Shown one piece after another: positions 1-9,671 of a DNA stretch of 64,000 nt (positions are counted from its first letter, which is position 1; every line of letters starts with the position of its first letter). Below the pieces are notes generated by a model. It searched no databases. It saw nothing but the letters and a program-made list of their open reading frames with translations, and was not told the origin of the DNA. The DNA comes from Winogradskyella litoriviva (GTDB lineage Bacteria > Bacteroidota > Bacteroidia > Flavobacteriales > Flavobacteriaceae). The stretch is taken from positions 310,001 through 374,000 of the forward strand of contig NZ_JABRWQ010000002.1 in the NCBI RefSeq assembly GCF_013249065.1, written 5' to 3'. Position numbers and translations under genes: made by a program.

Positions 1-1655
1 ACGATGTACTGTAACACTTCTTCTTCGCTCAAAGCTTCATTAAAAGTACCAACGGTTTCAACTGTTGGTTTTCCTTCTGTAATAGTTCCTGTTTTATCAA
101 CTATAAGTGTATTTACCTTATCCATTTTTTCGAGAGCTTCGGCATTTTTAATTAATACACCATTTTGAGCACCTTTACCCACACCAACCATTACAGACAT
201 AGGTGTAGCTAAACCTAAAGCACAAGGACACGCAATGATTAAAACTGCAATTGCATTCACAAACGCATATACATAAACAGGTTCTGGTCCCCAAATTGCC
301 CAAACCATAAATGTGATAATAGAAATAAGAACTACAACTGGCACAAAATAACCTGATACCTTATCTGCTAAATTCTGAATAGGTGCGCGACTTCTACTGG
401 CATCATTAACCATATGAATGATTTGTGAGAGTAAGGTATCACTTCCTACTTTTTCCGCTTTCATCAAGAATGATTGATTCCCATTAATGGTTCCGCTACT
501 TACTTTATCATCTTGAGATTTGTTTACAGGAATAGGTTCTCCCGTAATCATAGATTCATCAATAGTTGTTTCTCCTTCAGTTACTACACCATCCACAGGA
601 ATTTTATCACCTGGTTTTACTTTTAGAATATCATTTAATTCTATTTCATCTATACTGACTTCAATTTCTTCACCATCTACAATTTTAATGGCTTTATTAG
701 GTGCTAATTTTAGTAATTCTTTTACTGCGGAATTGGTTTTACTGTGTGCTCGCGCTTCTAACAACTGTCCTAAAAGCACCAAGGTTAGAATAACCGTTGC
801 TGCTTCAAAATAGACGTGTACTGCACCTGATTCAGTTTTAAACTGTGCTGGAAACACATCTGGAAATAACATCCCAAACACACTAAATAACCAAGCCACA
901 CCTGCACCGATTCCAATAAGTGTGAACATATTGAGATTCCACGTTTTTATACTTCTATAAGCACGTTCAAAGAACATCCAAGTCGCATAAAATACAACTG
1001 GAATAGATAATGCAAACTGAATCCAATTCCAATATTTCTGTTCCATTATATCGTACAATGGATTGTTATTGAGCATTTCGCTCATAGCCATTAAGAATAT
1101 TGGTAATGTGAATGCAGTTGCTATCCAAAACTTCTTCAATAATTTTTTATAGGTCTTTTCTTCTGCTGAAACATCTGGTTGCATTGGTACTAAATCCATA
1201 CCGCAAATAGGGCACGAACCTGCTTCATCTTTTACGATTTCTGGATGCATTGGACACGTCCATTGTTCTGTTGAAGCTGATGATAGATTTTGTTCTTCAA
1301 CCAAATCCATTCCGCAAACAGGACAATCGCCTGATTTATCGTAGGTTTTATCACCTTCGCAATGCATTGGGCAATAAAATGTACCTGTGCCTTTGCCTTT
1401 TGATGTTTTTTCTGTTTTATCTTCTAAATGGTGATGATGTTCACCTTGTTTATGAATACTGTATCTCCCACCATCATTTTTTAAGGCTTCTTGAAATGTT
1501 TCTATAGGAATATGCAATTCCATTTCGATTGTAGCTTCTGCCTTTTCTAAATTGACTGTTGCTTTTGAAACACCTTCCACTTTAGAAAGTGTTTCTTCTA
1601 CGTGAGTACGACAACCATTGCAGGTCATTCCGTGTATATGATATGTGTGTTTCAT
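1..1655 (-). CDS. copA: Copper-type heavy-metal P1B ATPase (3' part beyond window)
   Basis: Predicted inner-membrane ATP-driven exporter of Cu+ (or Ag+). The reading frame opens at ATG 1655-1653 and runs off the left edge with no stop, so about 551 N-terminal codons are present. An HMA domain has the metal motif GMTCNGC (Cys12, Cys15). Two YHS-like metal-binding repeats follow, each with CPMH...CP(V/I)CGMDL. Membrane helices come next, then the TM6 motif CPCALGLATP near residue 475, which marks the Cu+ class (P1B-1). The phosphorylation motif DKTGT lies near residue 520. The ATP-binding end is outside the window. It lies 92 bp downstream of a TolC-family gene on the same strand, which places it in the Cus-like half of the metal cluster. 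The cut is the window edge, not a broken gene. Confidence 0.93.
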   Translation of the reverse strand, partial: MKHTYHIHGMTCNGCRTHVEETLSKVEGVSKATVNLEKAEATIEMELHIPIETFQEALKNDGGRYSIHKQGEHHHHLEDKTEKTSKGKGTGTFYCPMHCEGDKTYDKSGDCPVCGMDLVEEQNLSSASTEQWTCPMHPEIVKDEAGSCPICGMDLVPMQPDVSAEEKTYKKLLKKFWIATAFTLPIFLMAMSEMLNNNPLYDIMEQKYWNWIQFALSIPVVFYATWMFFERAYRSIKTWNLNMFTLIGIGAGVAWLFSVFGMLFPDVFPAQFKTESGAVHVYFEAATVILTLVLLGQLLEARAHSKTNSAVKELLKLAPNKAIKIVDGEEIEVSIDEIELNDILKVKPGDKIPVDGVVTEGETTIDESMITGEPIPVNKSQDDKVSSGTINGNQSFLMKAEKVGSDTLLSQIIHMVNDASRSRAPIQNLADKVSGYFVPVVVLISIITFMVWAIWGPEPVYVYAFVNAIAVLIIACPCALGLATPMSVMVGVGKGAQNGVLIKNAEALEKMDKVNTLIVDKTGTITEGKPTVETVGTFNEALSEEEVLQYI

Positions 1656-1747
1656 CTGTTGTTATTTATTTTTTCTTAATGGACAGATGTAATTCGCTTA
1701 TAAAAATCTGGAATAGATTTATAATAATACATCTGCTCATTTCATTA

Positions 1748-2983
1748 CTATTGTATTAAATAATTAATAATTGTGCTTTGCACATAGTAGCCCTTAATAG
1801 ACTCTATTTGGTTCATTTGAAACTTTAATTGTAGTTCTTGAATATCTAAAACATCATTAAAATCAATCGTTCCTGTTTCGTAGCTTTTGATTAAAATTTC
1901 TTCAGCATCTTTGGCTTGTTTTAAGTTCTTGGTTTGCGTTGCATAACTTATTCTTGCAGAAATACGTTCATTAATCGCCTTGCTTAAAAGCGTTTCCAAA
2001 GTGTTTAAACGTTCCTGTTTTTGAGCTGTTATTTCTTGCTGTTCTAACTCATTTTGCTTGGTTTGAGATTTATATTTTTTATTAAAAATTGGGATTGACA
2101 CCGAAACCATTGGCATCACAATATCTTTACCGTTATCCGAGAAATTCATATCTGGTCTTTCGGAAACATTGATATAATCCAAGCCAAAACCAATCATAGG
2201 ACTGCTTTCTTTTTGGTTTAGTAATTCTGATTGTTCTATAGATTGATAAAGTTTATCATACTTCAATAATTCAGGATGTAATGCTAAATTTTTAGTAGTG
2301 ATTTCAAAGTCTTCTGAAGGCATCATTAAACTATCTACCACAGTAACAGCAATATCATTTTCCCTATTCAAAAGATTATTAAGATTTGTTTGTTCTGCTA
2401 AAAACTGTTGACTTAAAACATCTTTTAGTTGTTGCATTTCGTTTTGACGCATTTGCAATCGCAACACATCTACAGCAGATGCTTTACCAACCTCAACAGA
2501 AGTTAGTGCTAATGTCTCATAGGTTTCCAATAGTTTAATGTTTTCTGTTAGCACCTTTTGTTTCGCTTTGTTGGCGTATAAATTATAATAGGATTGTGAT
2601 ACAGAAGCCATCAATTTTCGCTTTGCAATAACAATGTCTTCATATTTTGCATCAGCTAATGAACTGACATAATTTTCTCTTGATGTAATTGTGCCAAACC
2701 ACGGTAACATTTGTTTAGCCGATACTTTAAATCGTTGCGCACCTGTTCGTGTTTCTGGTTCACTCACAAAGTAACCTACACCAAATTCGGTATTAGGAAT
2801 GGTATTGACTTCATTTACTTTTTCAGAAGCTCTTTTGTATTGCAATTCAAATTTTTGAATTTCTGGATTGTTATTTAGTGCAACATCAATAAGCGTTTCT
2901 AACTCTTGACTTTGCGCAGAAAGCACGAAGCATAAAGCACAAAGCACAAAGACCGTTTTTATATTGATTTTTATGTATTTCAT
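1748..2983 (-). CDS. TolC-family outer-membrane efflux channel (CusC-like)
   Basis: 411-residue outer-membrane factor expected to form the exit duct of a tripartite metal efflux pump. A cleavable signal peptide covers about residues 1-24 (hydrophobic VFVLCALCFVLSAQSQ). The rest shows the two long alpha-helical hairpin repeats of the TolC/OEP family, rich in Gln, Leu and Glu, including a stretch around residues 155-200. Its ATG overlaps the stop of the upstream CusA-like gene in an ATGA (positions 2980-2983), which points to translational coupling and a shared complex. No periplasmic adaptor gene is present next to it, so the adaptor is either beyond the left edge or borrowed from the other pump in this cluster. 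Confidence 0.9.
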   Translation of the reverse strand: MKYIKINIKTVFVLCALCFVLSAQSQELETLIDVALNNNPEIQKFELQYKRASEKVNEVNTIPNTEFGVGYFVSEPETRTGAQRFKVSAKQMLPWFGTITSRENYVSSLADAKYEDIVIAKRKLMASVSQSYYNLYANKAKQKVLTENIKLLETYETLALTSVEVGKASAVDVLRLQMRQNEMQQLKDVLSQQFLAEQTNLNNLLNRENDIAVTVVDSLMMPSEDFEITTKNLALHPELLKYDKLYQSIEQSELLNQKESSPMIGFGLDYINVSERPDMNFSDNGKDIVMPMVSVSIPIFNKKYKSQTKQNELEQQEITAQKQERLNTLETLLSKAINERISARISYATQTKNLKQAKDAEEILIKSYETGTIDFNDVLDIQELQLKFQMNQIESIKGYYVQSTIINYLIQ

Positions 2984-5900
2984 TTTGTTGCTCTTTTAAG
3001 TTGAACTTCGGATTTCCAGCTATATAAAACTGGTACAACAAATAAGGTTATTAAGGCTATAAGCATACCTCCAAAACTTGGTATGGCCATAGGAATCATA
3101 ATATCGCTTCCTCGTCCTGTAGATGTGAGTACAGGCAAGAGTGCTAAAATGGTTGTTGCTGTAGTCATTAAACACGGTCTAATACGTTTTTCACCTGCTT
3201 CTACAATAGATGCTCTAATTTCCTTTTTGTTATCTGGTGTATTTCTATCAAAAGTTTGCGTTAAATATGTTGCCATAACCACACCATCATCTGTTGCAAT
3301 ACCAAATAGTGCAATAAAGCCTACCCAAACAGCCACACTTAAATTAATTGGGTGCATCTGGAATAAATCACGCAGATTTTCGCCAAAGAAACTGAAGTTT
3401 AAAAACCAATCTTGACCATAGAGCCATATCATTATAAATCCACCTGCAAACGCTACTGCTATACCTGTAAATACCATTAATGAGGTTGCCACAGAACGGA
3501 ATTGGAAATACAGTATTAAAAAGATAATTGCCAATGCTAACGGTACAACAACAGATAGTGTTTTTTCTGCTCGTAATTGATTTTCATACGTTCCTGTGAA
3601 TGCATAGTTGATTCCTTTTGGAACTATTAATTCGCCTGAATCTATCTTTTCTTGGATTAATGCTTGTGCATTTTCAACAACGCTTACTTCTGCAAAACCA
3701 TCTAATTTATCAAACAAGACATAACCTACTAAAAAGGTGTCTTCACTTTTAATGACTTGTGGACCTTGTTCGTAGCGAATGGTTGCCAATTCGCTTAATG
3801 GAACAGGACTGCCTTTTTCAACTGGCACATAAATCTGTTGTAAGTCTGTTGGATTTGCTCTTAATTCTCTTGGGTATCGCACACGAACACCATAGCGCTC
3901 ACGACCTTCAACCGTTTGTGTTAATACCATACCACCAACTGCGACTTTTAATACATCCTGAACATCTTGTATAGAAATTCCATAACGTGCAATTTTCTCT
4001 CTATCAATATCAATTAACAAATAGGGTTTACCGACGATACGGTCTGCAAAAACAGCTTCCTTTTTAACGCCTTCAGCTTCCTTGATGATGTTTTCTAATT
4101 GCACACCAAACGCTTCAATTTGCTTTAAGTCTTGACCTTTTACTTTTATTCCCATAGGTGCTCGCATTCCTGTTTGAAGCATTACCAATCGGGTTTCAAT
4201 CGGTTGTAGCTTTGGTGCTGACGTAACACCTGGTAATTTGGTAACTCTTACAATTTCATCCCAAATATCATCAGGTGATTCAATTTCTGGTCGCCAATTA
4301 CGATAATATTCGCCATCCTTATCTTCAATCAATTGAGACCTTTGGACATTTAATAAAGTTGATTTGATTATCACTTTGTTCTCGACTGCGCTCGAACTGA
4401 CATCTATATTTTCGTTATGAATTAATCGACCATCTTTTAATTCAAACAAACCATCCTCATTTACTTTGTAACGTTGGCGCACTCTGCTTTCATTCAGCAT
4501 ATACTCTGGCTTATACTGAATGATGTTCTCATACATAGATAGAGGTGCTGGGTCTAACGCTGATTCTGTTCTACCTGCTTTACCTACAACTGTTTCAATT
4601 TCTGGAATACTGGCTACTGCCATATCTAATTGCTGTAAAACTCGTTTGTTTTCTTCTACGCCAGAATGAGGCATAGATGTTGGCATTAGTAGAAATGAGC
4701 CTTCATTTAATGATGGCATAAACTCTTTTCCTGTATTCTTCATTATGAAAAACCCTGCAATAACAATCGCAGTAGGAATAGACAAAAACAATAATTTATT
4801 ATCTAAACACCACTTTAAAATACGCGTATAGTATTTGATGAATAGCGAAAAAACACCTAATAAACCAAAGCATATAATACTTACAAAAATGAGATTCCAA
4901 AAGATACTTTTATCAACGCCTAATGGTCGCCAATATTCGGCTAACAGGAATACTATCGCAGATGCTGAAATAATGATATTGATAAGATTAGTTTGTTTGT
5001 CTGTTATCTTACTTTGAAGATTGAGAAGTGCTGTAATTCCAAAAGCTATCAAAATCAATCCTAACCAATACCCAAAGACTATTGCTACGACTCCTAAAGC
5101 TATTAAAACACCATTTAAAACATATTTAAAAGTGTTTTTAATACTTTTCTTTCTGAATAAAAATGCAGCGAATGGTGGTATTAAAAACAAGGCTACAATT
5201 ATGGAAGCTGTTAATGCAAAGGTTTTTGTGAATGCTAACGGTCTAAATAGTTTACCTTCAGCGCCAATCATTGTAAAGACTGGAATGAAACTGATTATGG
5301 TTGTCATTACTGCGGTAACGATTGCACCAGATACTTCTGCTGTGGCGTTATAAACTACCGTATTAATGGGTTTTGTTCCATCATCTTCATCCAAGTGCCT
5401 TATAATGTTTTCTGAAAGTATGACACCAACATCGACCATTGTACCAATAGCAATTGCAATACCAGATAATGCGACGATGTTTGCATCTACACCAAAGAAC
5501 TTCATTGCTATAAAAACCATTAAAACCGCAACTGGTAGTAGTCCAGATATAAGTACCGATGCCCGAAGATTAAATACCATAATGATAATGACCAAAATGG
5601 TAATTAGTATCTCTAATGTTAAGGCTTCATTAAGTGTACCTAACGTTTCTTTAATCAATTCTGTTCTATCATAAAATGGCACTATGGTTACTTGTGATGT
5701 TCTACCATCTGCTAATACTTTTGAAGGTAATCCTGCACTTAATTCATTAATTTTTTCTTTTACATTATTAATAACTTCCATTGGGTTTGCTCCGTAACGA
5801 GCTACAACAACAGCACCTACAACTTCTGCACCTTCTTTATCTAATAACCCACGTCGTGTTGCTGGACCTAAAGAGACTTTTCCAATATCTTTGATTCGTA

Positions 5901-6720
5901 TTGCTGTATAATTTTCGGAAGTAACGACTGCATTTTCTATGTCTTCAATAGATTTCACATAACCTAAACCACGTACTAAATATTCTGCATTATTAATTTC
6001 AATAGTTTGTGCACCAATGTCTTTATTACTTTCCTTAACTGCTTTTACAACGTGATGCAATCCTATATTATATTGACGCATTAATTCTGGGTTGACATCC
6101 ACTTGATATTCTTGAACATAACCACCAATTGAAGCGACTTCCGAAACACCGCTTGCAGAGGATAGTGCATATTTTACATAGTAATCTTGAATACTGCGTA
6201 ACTCTTGTAAATCCCAACCACCAGTAACTTTTCCGTTTTCATCACGTCCTTCAAGTGTGTACCAAAATATTTGTCCTAATCCTGTTGCATCTGGACCCAA
6301 AGCAGGATTAACACCTTCAGGTAATAAACCACTTGGTAATGAATTGAGTTTTTCTAGAATACGACTACGACTCCAATAGAATTCTACATCTTCTTCAAAA
6401 ATGATATAGATACTTGAAAACCCAAACATAGACGAACTACGAATGGTTTTTACTCCTGGAATACCTAATAAGGATGTGGTTAATGGATAAGTGATTTGGT
6501 CTTCTATATCTTGTGGCGAACGACCATCCCACTTTGTAAATACAATTTGTTGATTTTCTCCGATATCTGGGATGGCATCAACAGCCACAGGATTACTTGG
6601 TAAAAATCCAGTATCCCAATTGAAAGGTGCGTTTACAGTTCCCCATCCAACAAAAAGAGCAAGTAGCAGAACTGCAACGAGTTTATTCTCTATAAGAAAT
6701 TTGATTGCTTTATTAAGCAT
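2980..6720 (-). CDS. cusA: CusA/CzcA-family heavy-metal RND efflux pump
   Basis: 1246-residue inner-membrane, proton-driven heavy-metal pump of the HME-RND family. The N-terminus has TM1 and the motif VDAIPDIGENQQ typical of the family. The TM4 proton-relay region reads GTMVDVGV (Asp430). The periplasmic loops and the C-terminal TM bundle (GIATDDGVVMATYL) are complete. Usual CusA/CzcA length is near 1030-1050. The extra length is mostly an insertion at about residues 525-630, between TM6 and TM7, that adds roughly four hydrophobic helices. A further short insertion (about residues 740-800) contains a repeat-like DNA segment at 4380-4402. The start ATG follows a 111-bp gap after the HYC_CC_PP gene. 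The ATGA overlap with the TolC gene, and copA downstream, suggest Cu/Ag as substrate, but the metal is inferred. Confidence 0.93.
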   Translation of the reverse strand: MLNKAIKFLIENKLVAVLLLALFVGWGTVNAPFNWDTGFLPSNPVAVDAIPDIGENQQIVFTKWDGRSPQDIEDQITYPLTTSLLGIPGVKTIRSSSMFGFSSIYIIFEEDVEFYWSRSRILEKLNSLPSGLLPEGVNPALGPDATGLGQIFWYTLEGRDENGKVTGGWDLQELRSIQDYYVKYALSSASGVSEVASIGGYVQEYQVDVNPELMRQYNIGLHHVVKAVKESNKDIGAQTIEINNAEYLVRGLGYVKSIEDIENAVVTSENYTAIRIKDIGKVSLGPATRRGLLDKEGAEVVGAVVVARYGANPMEVINNVKEKINELSAGLPSKVLADGRTSQVTIVPFYDRTELIKETLGTLNEALTLEILITILVIIIMVFNLRASVLISGLLPVAVLMVFIAMKFFGVDANIVALSGIAIAIGTMVDVGVILSENIIRHLDEDDGTKPINTVVYNATAEVSGAIVTAVMTTIISFIPVFTMIGAEGKLFRPLAFTKTFALTASIIVALFLIPPFAAFLFRKKSIKNTFKYVLNGVLIALGVVAIVFGYWLGLILIAFGITALLNLQSKITDKQTNLINIIISASAIVFLLAEYWRPLGVDKSIFWNLIFVSIICFGLLGVFSLFIKYYTRILKWCLDNKLLFLSIPTAIVIAGFFIMKNTGKEFMPSLNEGSFLLMPTSMPHSGVEENKRVLQQLDMAVASIPEIETVVGKAGRTESALDPAPLSMYENIIQYKPEYMLNESRVRQRYKVNEDGLFELKDGRLIHNENIDVSSSAVENKVIIKSTLLNVQRSQLIEDKDGEYYRNWRPEIESPDDIWDEIVRVTKLPGVTSAPKLQPIETRLVMLQTGMRAPMGIKVKGQDLKQIEAFGVQLENIIKEAEGVKKEAVFADRIVGKPYLLIDIDREKIARYGISIQDVQDVLKVAVGGMVLTQTVEGRERYGVRVRYPRELRANPTDLQQIYVPVEKGSPVPLSELATIRYEQGPQVIKSEDTFLVGYVLFDKLDGFAEVSVVENAQALIQEKIDSGELIVPKGINYAFTGTYENQLRAEKTLSVVVPLALAIIFLILYFQFRSVATSLMVFTGIAVAFAGGFIMIWLYGQDWFLNFSFFGENLRDLFQMHPINLSVAVWVGFIALFGIATDDGVVMATYLTQTFDRNTPDNKKEIRASIVEAGEKRIRPCLMTTATTILALLPVLTSTGRGSDIMIPMAIPSFGGMLIALITLFVVPVLYSWKSEVQLKRATK
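4380..4402. repeat. Dispersed-repeat-like palindromic segment inside cusA
   Basis: The minus strand reads GTCAGTTCGAGCGCAGTCGA followed by GAA, with TCGAG on both sides of a 5-bp centre. From memory, very similar motifs (TGTCA.TTCGAGCGCAGTCGAGAA) recur in intergenic regions of many flavobacterial genomes. Here the segment is in frame and is translated as part of DVSSSAVEN, near residue 776, in the non-membrane insertion of the pump. The match to a repeat family is recalled, not searched. Confidence 0.45.
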
Positions 6721-6831
6721 ATGATTTGATTATTAAACAGTTAGACATTGGCGTTAAGAAAACACCGAATACAGCAAATTATCCTTATGACATTATAAAG
6801 TCATAGGATAAAACAGTCTATTGTTTAAAAA

Positions 6832-7245
6832 TCAAATTAAATAAGTCTCGTCAATCTTGAAGATTTGCCTGACGACGAGTGGTGGTTCATATTCTTCAAA
6901 AGAAGATACATTGTTATCTAAACCTTCAAAAAGGTTAATATAGGTATAAACCAATGAGGCAATGAAAACTTGTTGTTCAAAAGAAATTTTGTCAACTTGT
7001 AATTGTAGTTCGTCTTGACCATCAACTACCAATTGTTCATCATTACAACAGTTTTTCTTGGTAATAGCACATCCTTCTGTAGATGGCTTTTGCATTTCCA
7101 TACCACAACCCTTAGCCTTATTAAAAACAGCTGTTTCTACTAAAGCATCTCCACAAAAATGCATATTAAGCGTAAATGACATTGTAGAGCATAACACTAC
7201 AAAAGCCATTGCTAAAGACATTATTTTATGGAATACTTGTTTCAT
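6832..7245 (-). CDS. HYC_CC_PP-type secreted small His/Cys protein
   Basis: About 137 residues from the chosen start. A signal peptide (MSLAMAFVVLCSTMSFTLN) is followed by the three marks of the family NCBI calls HYC_CC_PP: a His-x-Cys near the mature N-terminus (MHFCGD), a CC pair (KKNCCNDE) and a PP near the C-terminus (YEPPLV). Function is unknown. The family commonly sits beside metal efflux genes, and the Cys/His content suggests periplasmic metal binding. An upstream in-frame ATG at 7275 is possible, but the ATG at 7245 starts directly with a normal signal peptide and is preferred. The gene lies between the Zn/Cd ATPase (61 bp from its stop) and cusA, so it joins the two halves of the cluster. 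Confidence 0.8.
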   Translation of the reverse strand: MKQVFHKIMSLAMAFVVLCSTMSFTLNMHFCGDALVETAVFNKAKGCGMEMQKPSTEGCAITKKNCCNDEQLVVDGQDELQLQVDKISFEQQVFIASLVYTYINLFEGLDNNVSSFEEYEPPLVVRQIFKIDETYLI

Positions 7246-7306
7246 ACTGTTTGCGAAGTTACGAAATTTTAACAAATGTTCATTTTGTTTAACAGAAGTT
7301 TAATGG

Positions 7307-9256
7307 TTAACTCCATCGCATTCGTTGTAGTCTAACTGCATTTAATATTGCTAATAAAGCCACACCAACATCGGCAAAAACTGCTTCCCACATTGTTGCT
7401 AAACCACCTGCTCCTAAAATCAGAACAATTACTTTTACTCCAAATGCTAAAATGATGTTTTGCCATACAATTTTACGAGTGGAACGACTAATTTTAATCG
7501 CTTTTACCACTTTTGAAGGTTGGTCTGTTTGAATGATAACATCTGCTGTTTCAATAGCGACATCACTACCTAAACCACCCATTGCTATTCCTACATCACT
7601 TGCTGCTAAAACTGGTGCGTCATTAATACCATCACCTATAAAAGCAATTTTATTTTCAGGATTTTGTTTTAAAAGCTCAACTTCATTTAATTTATCTTCT
7701 GGTAACAAACCACCTTTAGCCTTTTCAATATTTAATTCTCTTGCTACTTGTTGGGTAATGGAATCCTTATCTCCAGAAAGCATCATTATATTATTAATAC
7801 CTACTTTATGTAAATTGGTAATTGTTTCTTTTGCATCTTCTTTTAATTCATCTGCAATGACAACATAACCTGCAAATTCATTGTCTATAGATTCTAATAC
7901 TATAGATTCTACAATAGTTTCTGTTTCCTCTAAAACTTTAATATTATTGGCTGACATTAGGGCTTTATTACCAACTAAAACAGTCTTACCATTTACTATA
8001 CCTTTTAAACCTTTTCCTGCTATTTCTGTAACTTCGGAAGCCTCATAATCTGCGCCTTCATCTTTATATTCTAAAATAGCTTTTGCAATAGGATGTGTGG
8101 ATTGTTCTTCCATCGCCATCAGGTACTTCATAAACTCTTTTTCATCCCAACCAATTGCTTTGATTTCTTTTATTTTGAAAACACCTTTAGTAACCGTTCC
8201 AGTTTTATCCATCACCAACGTGTTTATCTTGGTCATTGCATCTAAAAAGGAAGCGCCTTTAAATAAAATTCCGTTTTTTGAAGCTGCTCCCAATCCTCCG
8301 AAATAACCTAATGGAATTGATATTACCAAAGCACAAGGACAAGAAATCACCAAGAAAATTAAGGCTCTGTATAACCAATCTCTAAAAACATAATCATCTA
8401 CAAAAAAGTATGGTAGAAACGTAACACCTATTGCTAAAAACACAACTATTGGTGTGTAAATACGAGCGAATTGTCTGATGAATAATTCTGTTTTAGATTT
8501 TCGAGCTGTTGCGTTCTGTACCATATCCAAAATTCGAGCAATGGAACTATCTTTAAATTCTTTGGTGGTTTCAATTTCAATAACGCCATCCATATTAATA
8601 CTTCCAGCAAATACTTTTTCGCCTTTTGCAATCGTATCTGGTTTACTTTCACCTGTTAATGCTGCTGTGTTGAATGAACCTTTGTCGGAAAGTAGAATAC
8701 CATCTAAAGGGATTTTTTCTCCTACACGTACTTGCACTTTTTCACCAATTTCAACCGTTTCTGGACTTACAGACACATAATTATTGTTGCGATATACCAG
8801 AGCTTCATTTGGTCTTACATCAAGTAAGGCTTTTATATTTCCTTTTGCTCTGTTAACTGCTGCATTTTGGAATAATTCCCCAACTGCATAAAACAACATT
8901 ACTGCAACACCTTCAGGATATTCGCCAATAATAAAGGCTCCAATAGTGGCTATAGACATTAAAAAGAACTCTGTAAATACATCGCCTTTTTTAATACTTT
9001 CCCAGCCTTCTTTTACAACAGGAAGTCCAACTGGTAAATAAGCAATACCATACCATATAATGCGAGTCCAATTCTTAAAAAAAGAAACATCAAAATAATC
9101 TAAACCTATACCCATCATAAGCATCGTAAAACTTATAATTGCTGGCACATAAGTTTTAAATGCACTTCCATTAGCGTGATTATGACCATCATCGTGAGAA
9201 TGTTGTTCTTCTGAATTTGGTTTTAAATCCCTTAAATTGACTTTCTTTTTCTTCAT
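7307..9256 (-). CDS. Zn/Cd-type heavy-metal P1B ATPase
   Basis: 649-residue inner-membrane ATPase predicted to export Zn2+, Cd2+ or related divalent cations. The N-terminus lacks an HMA domain but carries a His-rich tail (HSHDDGHNHANG, about residues 19-30). The TM6 motif is SCPCALVISIP, typical of the Zn/Cd/Pb class (P1B-2), rather than the Cu-type CPCALGLATP of the ATPase at the window edge. The phosphorylation motif MDKTGT, the TGES actuator motif (ALTGES) and the GDGINDAP hinge motif are all present, so the enzyme looks complete. Its ATG overlaps the stop of the DUF3703 gene as ATGA (9253-9256), so the two are translationally coupled. Exact metal is inferred from the class and from the Czc-type neighbours. 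Confidence 0.94.
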   Translation of the reverse strand: MKKKKVNLRDLKPNSEEQHSHDDGHNHANGSAFKTYVPAIISFTMLMMGIGLDYFDVSFFKNWTRIIWYGIAYLPVGLPVVKEGWESIKKGDVFTEFFLMSIATIGAFIIGEYPEGVAVMLFYAVGELFQNAAVNRAKGNIKALLDVRPNEALVYRNNNYVSVSPETVEIGEKVQVRVGEKIPLDGILLSDKGSFNTAALTGESKPDTIAKGEKVFAGSINMDGVIEIETTKEFKDSSIARILDMVQNATARKSKTELFIRQFARIYTPIVVFLAIGVTFLPYFFVDDYVFRDWLYRALIFLVISCPCALVISIPLGYFGGLGAASKNGILFKGASFLDAMTKINTLVMDKTGTVTKGVFKIKEIKAIGWDEKEFMKYLMAMEEQSTHPIAKAILEYKDEGADYEASEVTEIAGKGLKGIVNGKTVLVGNKALMSANNIKVLEETETIVESIVLESIDNEFAGYVVIADELKEDAKETITNLHKVGINNIMMLSGDKDSITQQVARELNIEKAKGGLLPEDKLNEVELLKQNPENKIAFIGDGINDAPVLAASDVGIAMGGLGSDVAIETADVIIQTDQPSKVVKAIKISRSTRKIVWQNIILAFGVKVIVLILGAGGLATMWEAVFADVGVALLAILNAVRLQRMRWS

Positions 9257-9621
9257 TTTGAATTGAATAAATTTTTAATATCATTAGGTATAGGCATAGA
9301 TTTTAATGGTGGTACGTTTGCACTGCCTGTGTTACCAAGTGGCACGTGGTCAATAAATGATTTCCAACCACCAACAAGTAACCTAATAATTTGACCGAGT
9401 ACTTCTTTAGCATCTTTTTGCATAAATCCAAACTTTAGCATTAACCAATGTGAATAGGTATGTTCTATTGGGTAAGATTGCCCTATGATATGACTGCGTT
9501 CTAAATGATACCAAGCATTACTATACTGCTTATTTTCTAAACAGAAACTATATCGTTTTAATTCTTCGTTATAAGCCTGTTTAAGAGGTTTAGGTATTTT
9601 AGCATTAAACTTCATATCCAT
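9253..9621 (-). CDS. DUF3703 family protein
   Basis: Small soluble protein (about 122 residues from ATG 9621) recognised as DUF3703 by the pattern HLERSHIIGQ followed by HTYSHWLML and a conserved GGW. The family has no established function, but its members are repeatedly found beside heavy-metal exporters, as here, where it is fused in ATGA overlap to the P1B ATPase. The several His residues in the core would fit metal binding, which is inference. An alternative start eight codons upstream at 9645 exists. ATG 9621 is preferred because homologues, as I recall them, begin close to the KIPKPLKQAY segment. Confidence 0.8.
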   Translation of the reverse strand: MDMKFNAKIPKPLKQAYNEELKRYSFCLENKQYSNAWYHLERSHIIGQSYPIEHTYSHWLMLKFGFMQKDAKEVLGQIIRLLVGGWKSFIDHVPLGNTGSANVPPLKSMPIPNDIKNLFNSK

Positions 9622-9671
9622 TAATTTTGAATAAAAGTAGTACAATCGTTAGTGCAATGGAAGTGCATTTG

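Noticed and set aside
1..1655. Truncated copA as a pseudogene
   Set aside because: The frame is intact to the window edge; it is simply cut by the window.
5021..5674. Plus-strand open frames inside cusA and similar ones opposite other large genes
   Set aside because: They lie antisense to clear genes, lack domains and follow the codon pattern of the true strand.
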